DNA from: Candidatus Cardinium sp. cBcalN2
Lineage (GTDB): Bacteria; Bacteroidota; Bacteroidia; Cytophagales; Amoebophilaceae
Direction: 5' to 3'
NCBI RefSeq assembly: GCF_022810445.1
Contig: NZ_JAACGD010000072.1
Span: 1-16,598 of the forward strand
Length of the DNA stretch: 16,598 bases
Each line of letters begins with the position of its first letter. The stretch's first letter is position 1. This document shows positions 7,751-14,841 of the stretch, piece by piece. Both the position numbers and the translations under genes were made by a program. Below the pieces are notes generated by a model that did not search any database, was not told the DNA's origin, and saw only the letters and a program-made list of their open reading frames with translations.

Positions 7751-7805
7751 GCTAAGCAAAAATGCGCCCTTGGAAAAATTTGTAATCAGAAAGTATAGTT
7801 TACAG
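7751..7805 (-). repeat. dispersed terminator-like repeat, copy R0 (after rlmN)
   Basis: Contains GCTAAGCAAAAATGCGCCCT (7751-7770), then TGGAAAA and TTTGTAATCAGAAAGTATAG. Read on the minus strand it matches the copy at 13944-13995: CTGTAA, then ACTTTCTGAT, then TTTT, AAGGG and a T-run, about 18 of 21 in the best block. The forward half is nearly the same as 9381-9419. It lies 75 bp after the rlmN stop. The rest of the 331-bp gap 7677-8007 holds this repeat and the hairpin at 7897-7924, and nothing else I can name. Confidence 0.7.
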
Positions 7806-7896
7806 ATAAAAAGTAAAACAGTTGTAGGGGGTGACATGGCAAAGCTCCTGTTAAACTCTACTTTCAGCATTTTTTTCATCAACGCTTGATTGTTTG

Positions 7897-7924
7897 GTTA
7901 CGTTTTGATCAAACAAAACGTAAC
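7897..7924. repeat. perfect 11-bp inverted repeat upstream of the malic enzyme gene
   Basis: GTTACGTTTTG (7897-7907), a 6-nt loop ATCAAA, and CAAAACGTAAC (7914-7924) form a perfect stem ending 83 bp before the malic enzyme start. It lacks a T-run on either side. It could be an operator, an attenuator or the end of a decayed element. The inner TTTTGATCAAA recurs near 14093-14096. Confidence 0.7.
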
Positions 7925-8007
7925 ATAAAAAGTCATTTTTACCAATTTATTCAACACATATGTAGCCCACATATATCCACTATTTACCAATAAAAAGTAT
8001 CAATATT

Positions 8008-9291
8008 ATGCATAAAACAGTTGTTAATAAAGAAGAAATCTTGGCCTATCATGCACAATTTCCTGCTGGTAAGATAGGTACATCTGTCACTAAACCACTC
8101 CATACACCTCGTGACATCATCACCGCTTATACGCCTGGTGTGGGTACTATTTGTGAAGAAATAGCTGCCTCTAGCGAAAAGGTTTATCAGTATACCAATA
8201 AAGGAAACTTAGTAGCTATTATATCTAATGGTACAGCTGTATTAGGTTATGGTGCTATTGGTGCTTTAGCCGCTAAACCGGTTATGGAGGCCAAAGCGAT
8301 GATCTTAAAAAGGTTCGCTGGCGTTGATGCTTTTGATCTTGAAATTGATGCCACTACACCTGATGATGTAATACGAATTATTAAAGCCTTGGCACCTACT
8401 TTTGGAGCACTCAATTTGGAAGATATTAAGGCACCTGAATGCTTCGAGATTGAAGAAGCGCTCATCAAGCAATTGAATATACCTGTTATGCATGATGACC
8501 AACATGCTACGGCTATTGTAACAACAGCTGCTTTATTGAACGCTTTGCTTATTGTCAATAAAAATCTTGCACAGGCACAAATCGTTTTTAATGGAGCTGG
8601 AGCGGGGGCGGTAGCTACCGCCAAACTTTTAATTGCTTTAGGAGCCAACCCAAACCATATGGTTATGTGTGATCGAAAAGGGGTTATTCGTCGGGATAGA
8701 GATGGCCTAGACGCTATTAAATCACCCTTTGCTACAGATCGTCCCATACATACCCTCCATGATGCGGTTGCTGAGGCAGATGTTTTTATAGGACTTTCCT
8801 CTGGCAACCTATTGATGAGCCAAAGCATAGAACGCATGGCCAAAGACCCTATTATTTTTGGGTTAGCCAATCCTTTACCAGAAATTTCTTATCAAGATGC
8901 TATGGCCACCCGGCCAGATGTTATCTTTGCTACAGGACGCAGCGATTACCCCAACCAAGTCAATAATTTAATTGCTTTCCCCTACATTTTTAGAGGTGCC
9001 TTAGATGTAAATGCTTCGGTGATTAATGGCGCCATGCAACAAGCGGCTGTACAAGCTATCCAAAAACTGGCACAAGAAGAGGTGCCTGTTTGCGTTCGTA
9101 AGTATTATGGTGGAACGATGCATTTTGGAAAAGAATATCTACTGCCTAAACCAATGGATGCACGTTTGCTTACTACCGTTTCGGTAGCTGTTGCACAAGC
9201 TGCTATAGATTCTGGGGTGGCTAGAAAGACTATTCATGATTGGGAAACTTATAGCAGAGGGTTATTAGAACGCATAGGGAAACAAAATTAA
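8008..9291 (+). CDS. Malic enzyme (malate dehydrogenase, oxaloacetate-decarboxylating), short form
   Basis: Oxidative decarboxylation of malate to pyruvate, CO2 and NAD(P)H in the cytosol. 427 residues. The malic N-terminal domain has YTPGVG (41-46), SNGTAVLG (73-80) and the likely catalytic K96 (EAKAMILK). Metal ligands are E138-D139 (LNLEDI) and D163/D164 (MHDDQH). The NAD(P)-binding Rossmann loop is NGAGAG (195-200), followed by NPLPE (288-292) and TGRSDYPNQVNN (309-320). Many Bacteroidota malic enzymes are about 760 residues because of a C-terminal phosphotransacetylase domain; this one ends after the NAD domain, like the Bacillus or archaeal short forms. Cofactor choice cannot be read reliably. 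It is monocistronic, between two repeat-bearing gaps. In a symbiont lacking a full TCA cycle it may supply pyruvate and reducing power (inference). Confidence 0.95.
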   Translation: MHKTVVNKEEILAYHAQFPAGKIGTSVTKPLHTPRDIITAYTPGVGTICEEIAASSEKVYQYTNKGNLVAIISNGTAVLGYGAIGALAAKPVMEAKAMILKRFAGVDAFDLEIDATTPDDVIRIIKALAPTFGALNLEDIKAPECFEIEEALIKQLNIPVMHDDQHATAIVTTAALLNALLIVNKNLAQAQIVFNGAGAGAVATAKLLIALGANPNHMVMCDRKGVIRRDRDGLDAIKSPFATDRPIHTLHDAVAEADVFIGLSSGNLLMSQSIERMAKDPIIFGLANPLPEISYQDAMATRPDVIFATGRSDYPNQVNNLIAFPYIFRGALDVNASVINGAMQQAAVQAIQKLAQEEVPVCVRKYYGGTMHFGKEYLLPKPMDARLLTTVSVAVAQAAIDSGVARKTIHDWETYSRGLLERIGKQN

Positions 9292-9356
9292 AAGCTATGC
9301 CATTTGTACGCAAAGCACTTCTTGTAAGATAATTATGATCAGAAATCACCCCTTGC

Positions 9357-9386
9357 GTATCCATTCAGTAGTATGGTAACGCTAAG
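9357..9386 (+). repeat. 30-bp dispersed repeat S, copy 1
   Basis: GTATCCATTCAGTAG, then TATGGTAACGCTAAG. It matches 14234-14263 at about 26 of 30 positions, same orientation, 4.9 kb away. It abuts the start of terminator-like copy R1. Confidence 0.8.
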
Positions 9387-9522
9387 AAAAAACGCGCCCT
9401 TGGAAAAGGTTACGATCAGTACTTGATTTTTTGCTTACTTTTTTATCAAAAAAAAGAGTTGTTTCTATTTCGGCTGTAAGTCTTACCTTCTAATCGCAAC
9501 TTTTTACAAGGGGCATTTTTTC
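9385..9522. repeat. dispersed terminator-like repeat, paired copy R1 (after the malic enzyme gene)
   Basis: Two arms, 9385-9419 and 9490-9522, are imperfect inverted copies. Arm 1 begins AGAAAAAACGCGCCCTTGG; the reverse complement of arm 2 begins AGAAAAAATGCCCCTTG; about 28 of 34 positions agree. The 70-bp loop contains CTTACTTTTTT and GGCTGTAAG, which recur in the same order at 13905-13950. It lies between the malic enzyme gene and pheT and could fold as a long bidirectional terminator. It is probably a mobile palindromic repeat. Confidence 0.75.
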
Positions 9523-9572
9523 TTTTTTGGCGTACACGGCCATTATGATATGAATAGATTGATTACCAAAAT

Positions 9573-11972
9573 ATGAAGATATCACTCAATTGGCTAAAGT
9601 CCTATATTAATGTTTCTTTAACAGCATCGGAAATAGCTCCGCTTTTAACCCAAAGGGGATTAGAAGTAGCCCATATATACCCTACTATTAAAGGTGGTTT
9701 AGAGGGACTTATAATAGGTGATGTTGTATCCTGCCTCCCCCACCCTAATGCAGATAGATTAAAGCAAACCTTAGTAGATATTGGATCAGATAGGCCATCC
9801 ACCATTGTTTGTGGGGCCTTGAATGTAGCCGTTGGACAGAAGGTAGTAGTAGCCCCAGTAGGGAGTACCATTTACCATTATGCCAACCAACTGCCTTTTC
9901 AAATTAAAAAAGTTAAAATTAGGGGTGTGGTCTCTGAAGGCATGATTTGTGCGGAAGATGAAATAGGCCTAAGCCCAGCACATGATGGTATTCTGGTATT
10001 AGAGACTACCTTACCTGCTGGAACCCCCGCTAAAGACTATTTTAAAGAGCTACTGGATGAAATAATAGAGATCGAGCTTACACCCAATCGAGCAGATGCC
10101 TGCTCCCACCTAGGTATAGCCAGGGAGCTAAAAGCTATTTTACATCTTCCGACTACCTTGCCATCCATTAAGGCTTTTAATGGCATACCATGTGACTGGC
10201 CTCTAAATATAAGCAGCGTAGATAATACTCTATGTCCACGGTATAGTGGTCTATTAGTTAAAAACACCACTATTCAACCCTCTCCTGCATGGCTTCGCAG
10301 CAGGTTATTACGGATTGGTATAAAACCTATTAACAATGTAGTAGATGTAACCAACTTTGTACTACATGAATTGGGGCAACCCTTACATGCTTTTGATTAT
10401 GAAACCCTTACTGGTCAGTCACTTATAGTTCAGCTATGCCCTGCAGACACCTTATTTACAGGGTTAGATGGTATAGAAAGAAAACTAGCTGGTCATGAGC
10501 TAATGATTTGTGATACAACAGGCCCTATAGCCATGGCTGGTATTCTGGGCGGGCTCCGTACACGTATCACGGATGCCACTCAACATATTTTTATAGAAAG
10601 TGCCTATTTTAACCCAGCCGTTATACGTCGTGCCGCCCAATACCATGCCCTTAAAACGGATGCTTCTTTTCGATTTGAACGCGGAACAGATCCTAATATC
10701 CCCATTTATGCGTTAAAAAGAGCGGCACTATTGCTACAAGAACTAATGCCATCTGCAACAACATGCCAAGTAATCGAATATTATCCAAAGCCATTGGCTC
10801 ATTTTAACATTCCTATTACTTATACAGAGATTGCCCGATGCCTAGGTAAAGCAATTGATCCAAGCACCATCCAACAAATGCTAACAGATTTAGAAATAGC
10901 TATTGAAGCAGAAACAGATGAAGGCTTTACCGCAAAAGTACCACCCTACAGGGTAGATGTAACCAGAAAAGCAGATCTTATTGAGGAAATTGCACGCATA
11001 TATGGCTATGATCATATCCCAAACCGCTTAGCAACTACTTACCTATCCCCTGAAAATGGCACAGATAAGGCCTATAAATTAGAAGAAGAAATTAGTAAAA
11101 TGTTGGTCGCCAATGGCTATTATGAAATATGCACGAATTCTTTGACCAAAGAGGCCTATACAACCATAGGTATGCCTCAACAAGCAATCTCTATTCTAAA
11201 TCCACTGAGCGTATCTACCAATATCTTACGGCCTACTTTGCTCTTTAGTGGACTAGAAGTCATCGCCTACAATCTTGCACGCCGTCAATATGATGTAAAG
11301 TTATTTGAACGGGGTACCATCTATCACAAAAGCGATGCATCCTATAAAGAAGCTAAAAGATTAGCCCTTTGGCTCACTGGTCAAATAGAATTACCCAACT
11401 GGGTACGCCAACTAGGCCCTATAACATTGCAAAACATACGCACTACTATAGAACAACTGGTACAAAAGTTGGGCCTTATGGATCTATCTTATAGATCAGT
11501 AACCCACCCATTCTATAGCCAAGGGGTTGAAGGAGTAGATAAAGAAGTAGTCGTAGTGACCTTTGGTGAAGTCCACCCAACCATTATAGATTATTTTTCC
11601 TTGGGACAATCGGTCTTTTTTGCAGATATTGATTGGAACCATTTGTTAAAGATCAGTAGATCTCATAAAGTGTATGAACCTATTTCTAGATTTCCTGCTG
11701 TTACCAGAGACCTTTCTTTGATAGTAGATAAAACGATTGTTTTTCAAAAGATAAAAGATTTAATTTCCAAGCAGGGACATAAAAATATTCAGGAGGTTCA
11801 GCTGTTTGATGTCTACGAAGGGGGTCATCTACCAGCAGATAAAAAATCTTATGCGATTAGGTTTACCCTACAGGATAGAGACAAAACACTAAACGAGCAA
11901 GCTATTGACCAAATCATGCATCAACTGATGCAGGCTTTTGAACGTGATTTAAATGTCATTATTAGACAATAA
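9573..11972 (+). CDS. pheT: Phenylalanine-tRNA ligase beta subunit
   Basis: Beta chain of the (alpha-beta)2 phenylalanyl-tRNA synthetase; the catalytic alpha chain (pheS) is not in the window, so the two genes are separated here. At 799 residues it has full length. The N-terminal opening MKISLNWLKSYI is standard. The EMAP-like tRNA-binding OB domain is at about 40-150 (GDVVSCLPHPNADRL). The B3/B4 editing domain is at about 205-370. The B5 domain ends near V456 (VPPYRVDVTRKADLIEEIAR). The catalytic-like core is at about 475-690. The FDX-ACB anticodon-binding domain is from about 701 to the end (ISRFPAVTRDLSLIVD). The ATG at 9573 is the first in frame. The 3' end overlaps the next gene by 20 nt. 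Confidence 0.97.
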   Translation: MKISLNWLKSYINVSLTASEIAPLLTQRGLEVAHIYPTIKGGLEGLIIGDVVSCLPHPNADRLKQTLVDIGSDRPSTIVCGALNVAVGQKVVVAPVGSTIYHYANQLPFQIKKVKIRGVVSEGMICAEDEIGLSPAHDGILVLETTLPAGTPAKDYFKELLDEIIEIELTPNRADACSHLGIARELKAILHLPTTLPSIKAFNGIPCDWPLNISSVDNTLCPRYSGLLVKNTTIQPSPAWLRSRLLRIGIKPINNVVDVTNFVLHELGQPLHAFDYETLTGQSLIVQLCPADTLFTGLDGIERKLAGHELMICDTTGPIAMAGILGGLRTRITDATQHIFIESAYFNPAVIRRAAQYHALKTDASFRFERGTDPNIPIYALKRAALLLQELMPSATTCQVIEYYPKPLAHFNIPITYTEIARCLGKAIDPSTIQQMLTDLEIAIEAETDEGFTAKVPPYRVDVTRKADLIEEIARIYGYDHIPNRLATTYLSPENGTDKAYKLEEEISKMLVANGYYEICTNSLTKEAYTTIGMPQQAISILNPLSVSTNILRPTLLFSGLEVIAYNLARRQYDVKLFERGTIYHKSDASYKEAKRLALWLTGQIELPNWVRQLGPITLQNIRTTIEQLVQKLGLMDLSYRSVTHPFYSQGVEGVDKEVVVVTFGEVHPTIIDYFSLGQSVFFADIDWNHLLKISRSHKVYEPISRFPAVTRDLSLIVDKTIVFQKIKDLISKQGHKNIQEVQLFDVYEGGHLPADKKSYAIRFTLQDRDKTLNEQAIDQIMHQLMQAFERDLNVIIRQ

Positions 11973-12237
11973 GTCCTCTAAAGAGGATCACCTCGCAATA
12001 GATCGCTTTGAAAAATTACTTAGACAACTACTAGCCTCTTATACCGAATACCAAAAACAAATTATAACATTAACAGAGGAAAATAAGAGATTAAAGCATC
12101 TATTAGAGGCTTCAAAAAGCAACCTATCCACTACACAAAAAAATACCCCTGTTTCATTGGATCAAGATTTAGTACAACAGATTAATAAGTATATCAAAGA
12201 AATAGATCTCTGTTTAACCTATTTTGAACAAACATAA
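11953..12237 (+). CDS. small coiled-coil protein between pheT and zapA
   Basis: 94 residues. The ATG at 11953 lies within the last 20 nt of pheT in another frame, and the stop is 2 nt before the zapA start, so the three genes look translationally coupled. Residues about 15-60 are a heptad-like helix (FEKLLRQLLASYTEYQKQI, then LTEENKRLKHLLEA). A polar Ser/Thr/Asn linker and a short C-terminal helix (LVQQINKYIKEIDLCL) follow. I recall an uncharacterised small coiled-coil gene at this position in Bacteroidota genomes. By analogy with Caulobacter ZauP and E. coli ZapB, coiled-coil partners of the Z-ring system, a role with ZapA is plausible. That is inference from position and shape only, since no sequence signature proves it. 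Confidence 0.85.
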   Translation: MSLLDNKSSKEDHLAIDRFEKLLRQLLASYTEYQKQIITLTEENKRLKHLLEASKSNLSTTQKNTPVSLDQDLVQQINKYIKEIDLCLTYFEQT

Positions 12238-12239
12238 AC

Positions 12240-12527
12240 ATGCAACCACTCTCTATAAAAATTAAGATTAGCGATCGTATCTATCCGATGAAAGTACAAC
12301 CGGAAGATGAAACCTTTGTAAGAGCAGCCAGTAAAATATTAGCAGACCGGATCAAAGATTATCAAAAAGATTTAGGTATTCAGGATCAGCAAGATTTACT
12401 TGCTATGGTAGCATTTGACTGCCTAGTAAACTATTTAAAAATCCAAGAATCAGACAGCACAAAAGTAAATCAATTGATGAAAAAAATAAACCATTGGAGT
12501 GATGCTATGGAAGAAGCATTGGCTTAA
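12240..12527 (+). CDS. zapA: Cell division protein ZapA
   Basis: 95 residues, the usual size for the short ZapA family, which crosslinks FtsZ filaments at mid-cell. The N-terminal beta-alpha part reads IKIKISDRIYPMKVQPEDETFVRAA, with the family's conserved I-D-R-Y-P-type pattern. It is followed by a helix (ILADRIKDYQKDL) and a long C-terminal helix from about residue 47 (QDLLAMVAFDCLVNYLKI), which in ZapA forms the tetramer coiled coil. It starts 2 nt after the coiled-coil gene and is followed by a strong hairpin, so it closes the pheT unit. I cannot tell from this window whether ftsZ is present in the genome. Confidence 0.9.
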   Translation: MQPLSIKIKISDRIYPMKVQPEDETFVRAASKILADRIKDYQKDLGIQDQQDLLAMVAFDCLVNYLKIQESDSTKVNQLMKKINHWSDAMEEALA

Positions 12528-12567
12528 TATCAAATCATTCATTCACTACTGTGGCAGCAGTTCACCT

Positions 12568-12623
12568 AAAAAACACCCCTTGTAACGAGCGTTTTCTGCA
12601 ACTTTTTACTGAGGGGCGTTTTT
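12568..12623. terminator. bidirectional terminator-like hairpin after zapA (repeat copy R3)
   Basis: The arm AAAAAACACCCCTTGTAA (12568-12585) pairs with TTACTGAGGGGCGTTTTT (12606-12623). The result is a CCCCT/AGGGG core with A-runs on the left and T-runs on the right, and a loop of about 20 nt, 40 bp after the zapA stop. The right arm (GCAACTTTTTAC, GGGGC, T-run) is nearly the same as the right arm of R1 at 9496-9522, so it belongs to the same repeat family. Confidence 0.65.
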
Positions 12624-12650
12624 GCTTTTTCTACGTAGCTTTGCCACTGC

Positions 12651-12908
12651 ACTGAACGGCCAATGGCGTCAACTTACGAGCTTTATTTTATTGATTTACA
12701 GATATAATAACATGTTTTTTAGCTACGTTTATGATTATTTAGCTAAAAACTTTCAAGTATGCTTGGACAGAATCTGTATAAGCACTAAACTTAAAACCTG
12801 ACCTATAAAATTGGATAGCTGTGATAAAGCAGCCAAAAAACAGATTTTTATTTTAAATAACTTTGTTAATCAGTTGATTCCTTAAGTTAACGCCATTGGC
12901 TGAACGGC
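12651..12908. mobile_element. possible 258-bp non-autonomous element with inverted ends A and B
   Basis: End A (+) at 12651-12680 contains GCCAATGGCGTCAACTTACG. End B, on the minus strand, at 12881-12908 contains GCCAATGGCGTTAACTTAAG, agreeing at 18 of 20 positions. They face each other over about 200 bp of AT-rich DNA. The same ends occur as a second pair at 13836-14056. The interior holds no transposase, so it would be a MITE-like element. End B lies within the lipoprotein coding sequence. Exact tips and target duplications cannot be fixed. Confidence 0.5.
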
Positions 12909-13572
12909 TACTATCAGCGGATGCATCAAAGCGATAATGCTTTAAAATAGATACGAAGACATATCCCAATGGAATGCCCAATGAGCCAAATAAATATGAA
13001 GTACTCGATTTAATCGATATATCAAGAACGTAACTAAGCCAATTATTATTATTCAAAATATTATTTGACCTATTATCTAAGTCAGTGCATAGTTCCTGGC
13101 CAGAACCGTAAAAAAGTTTTTTACCATAATAGCCCGCATAATAACCAAGTTTAGGTAATAGACGATTTCCCCCCTCTTGTACACTTATCGGTATGTAATT
13201 TTTTAAATTAGAACAAAGTATGTAATATTCTTGTATCTCTGATAACCGTTCGAATAGAGATGAGCCAAGCAAAGCCGGAATAGGATAATCTTTATCAAAA
13301 TTTTTAGTACCTTCACCAATAGCCTGACAAATTTTATTAATATGCATCTGAAATTCCTCACCAAGTTCCTCAGGTGTCTTATTAACAGACTGACGCATTC
13401 TCGTGAGAGAATTGGCCCCTCCACATTCATTGATCGTCCTTCTACCAGTACACGCACCTAATAGCAAGATAGCTATAAACAAAAAAAATTGTATGTGATT
13501 ACTTTTTAGCTTATTACATTTGTTAATAAGAAAATTTATTGTATATTCTTTTATATATATATTTTTTTTCAT
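12853..13572 (-). CDS. Putative lipoprotein, function unknown
   Basis: 239 residues. The N-terminus is positively charged (MKKNIYIKEY) and unusually long (about 27 residues). Then comes a hydrophobic segment QFFLFIAILLLGA and a lipobox L38-G39-A40-C41, so the mature protein should begin at Cys41 and be lipid-anchored to the envelope. No later Met offers a shorter signal peptide. The mature part is polar and partly helical, with cysteines near 50, 81, 119 and 162, a Tyr/Gly-rich stretch (LGYYAGYYGKKLFYGSG) and a weakly hydrophobic stretch (about 190-208) with LGIPLGYVFVSIL. I do not recognise a family. The last 16-18 residues (SANGVNLRNQ and on) are encoded by inverted repeat B. The gene stands alone on the minus strand in repeat-rich DNA. 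Confidence 0.75.
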   Translation of the reverse strand: MKKNIYIKEYTINFLINKCNKLKSNHIQFFLFIAILLLGACTGRRTINECGGANSLTRMRQSVNKTPEELGEEFQMHINKICQAIGEGTKNFDKDYPIPALLGSSLFERLSEIQEYYILCSNLKNYIPISVQEGGNRLLPKLGYYAGYYGKKLFYGSGQELCTDLDNRSNNILNNNNWLSYVLDISIKSSTSYLFGSLGIPLGYVFVSILKHYRFDASADSSRSANGVNLRNQLINKVI

Positions 13573-13599
13573 AAAATTATTTTATTGTGGTTATTATTT

Positions 13600-13611
13600 G
13601 CTTGATCAAGC
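13600..13611. promoter_or_regulatory. perfect palindrome upstream of the lipoprotein gene
   Basis: GCTTGATCAAGC is fully symmetrical and ends 28 bp upstream of the lipoprotein start (minus strand, 13572). The position fits an operator, but GCTTGATCAA also occurs at 14088-14097 in repeat-like DNA, so it may be a repeat fragment. Confidence 0.3.
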
Positions 13612-13835
13612 GATTCAAGCTATATGAGTAAAGCCATTAAAAAAACAAGGATTAAATAAAATAGCATGATAGAAAGTACCAGCTCGGTATAATTCGTTGC
13701 AGCGCGAACATAACAAATAGCAAGCATACAGTTAACGAGTCACTTTACAGTAAAGATTAAACAAAAAATAAGATGTAATCAGTAATAAATTTTTTTGGTA
13801 TACCTGTATATGCTTTGTACATAAATTTTATGTAT

Positions 13836-14056
13836 CTGTCAGCCCAATGGGGTCAACTTAAGAAATTTTTATTTTTTTATTTGATTATAAGCCTTTTTAT
13901 CTTACTTTTTTCTTGATAAAAGTCAAGCCCTGTGCAAAAAACTGCTGTAAGCTGCACTTTCTGATCGCAGCCTTTTATAAAGGGTGTTTTTATATATTAT
14001 TGTATCTAGTAATCAATTAAATATATATCTTAAGTTGACTCCATTGTCTGTTCGCC
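13836..14056. mobile_element. possible 221-bp non-autonomous element with inverted ends C and D
   Basis: End C (+), 13836-13863, contains CCAATGGGGTCAACTTAAGA. End D (minus strand), 14028-14056, contains ACAATGGAGTCAACTTAAGA. The core AATGGnGTCAACTTAAGA is shared at 17 of 18 positions, with the ends facing inward. The interior contains terminator-like copy R2 (13944-13995) and no ORF. Size and end sequence parallel the A/B element. Confidence 0.55.
13944..13995 (+). repeat. dispersed terminator-like repeat, copy R2
   Basis: GCTGTAAGCTGCACTTTCTG, then ATCGCAGCCTTTTATAAAGG and a GTGTTTTTAT tail. It aligns with R1 (9473-9522) and with the minus strand of R0 (7751-7805). Upstream CTTACTTTTTT (13905-13915) also matches R1. 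Confidence 0.7.
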
Positions 14057-14233
14057 ACTTTGGTAAAAAACATTTTTTATACCACTTTTTGCTTGATCAA
14101 AACCTAAACAAAAAACCAAGCTCTCTGTAAAAAGTTTGGTAAATCATCTATTAGAGCTGCAAAAACAGAACGCATCCGCTCAGTGGGTTCAAGTAAGCTG
14201 TTCAGCACTATAGAGAAAGCTTGTGGTTTTACG

Positions 14234-14263
14234 GTATCCATTCAGTATTATGGCAAGGCTACG
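14234..14263 (+). repeat. 30-bp dispersed repeat S, copy 2
   Basis: GTATCCATTCAGTAT, then TATGGCAAGGCTACG, matching 9357-9386 at about 26 of 30 positions. As at copy 1, an A-rich run follows. Confidence 0.8.
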
Positions 14264-14301
14264 CACAAAAAAACCTTTTTTAAAACTTGTGACAAGCAAA
14301 A

Positions 14302-14342
14302 ATTGGTACAAAAGCTGCTCCGTTCCACTGAGCTACACCAAT
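14302..14342 (-). pseudogene. tRNA-like fragment (acceptor-like stem plus D-arm only)
   Basis: On the minus strand the sequence reads ATTGGTG, then TA, GCTC, AGTGGAACG, GAGC. This resembles a tRNA 5' acceptor strand, U8-A9 and D-arm with the GG of the D-loop. It is followed directly by GCTTTTGT and ACCAAT, which pairs with ATTGGT. No anticodon arm with proper pairing and no T-arm follow, so it is a remnant or a chance likeness, not a working tRNA. Confidence 0.3.
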
Positions 14343-14771
14343 AACAATGTTGTACAAGAAGCTTATTTATACCTACGCTCTACAATAGTCCTTAATCATA
14401 TACTATTCTAGTTTCCAAGCTTAGCCTGCTTTATTACAACTTCTCAGAAAGTCCGTTATTGATTAGAATACCTTACGCTACATCACTAAGCAAATACTAC
14501 GTATTTAATCGTTATTTTAACAAATAAATTAGCCAAATTTATACAATTAATTTGTATTATCCTAATTATAGTAGCAGCACACTATTGTAGTCATTCAAAA
14601 TAGTAGTCCATAAAAACATTTATTGCACAGTTTAGTTCTGTTTACGCCATTGAGAGAATGAAGAGTATCTATTCACAACTTGGATAAGTAACTCACATTC
14701 CTTACCGCCATTATATAGGTTTTGATGAATTATCTTTTTTGGCCAATGTATGGAAGACTTTATTGTCTTAT

Positions 14772-14841
14772 ACTAGAGCTAATTATGACATAGTATGTGG
14801 TTAATTGTCTCCAAAAAGACATAAATAATATTAGCTCCAGT
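14772..14841. repeat. imperfect inverted repeat, 12-bp arms
   Basis: ACTAGAGCTAAT (14772-14783) and ATTAGCTCCAGT (14830-14841) pair at 11 of 12 positions with a 46-nt spacer. It is about 300 bp upstream of the last gene, and its role is unknown. Confidence 0.5.

Noticed and set aside
8247..8870. 207-residue open frame opposite the malic enzyme gene
   Set aside because: Antisense shadow; Ala/Ser/Ile-rich composition typical of reversed coding DNA.
12528..12650. 6S RNA downstream of zapA
   Set aside because: 6S RNA follows zapA in some bacteria, but the sequence here is a short hairpin of a dispersed repeat, not a long rod with a central bubble.
14176..14200. GCTCAGTGGGTTCAAG as part of a tRNA on the plus strand
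   Set aside because: It mixes D-arm-like and T-arm-like words with no acceptor or anticodon stems, so no cloverleaf can be formed.
14223..14411. 62-residue plus-strand open frame
   Set aside because: It is made of repeat S and the reverse of the tRNA-like fragment, its composition is not protein-like, and it has no neighbour context.
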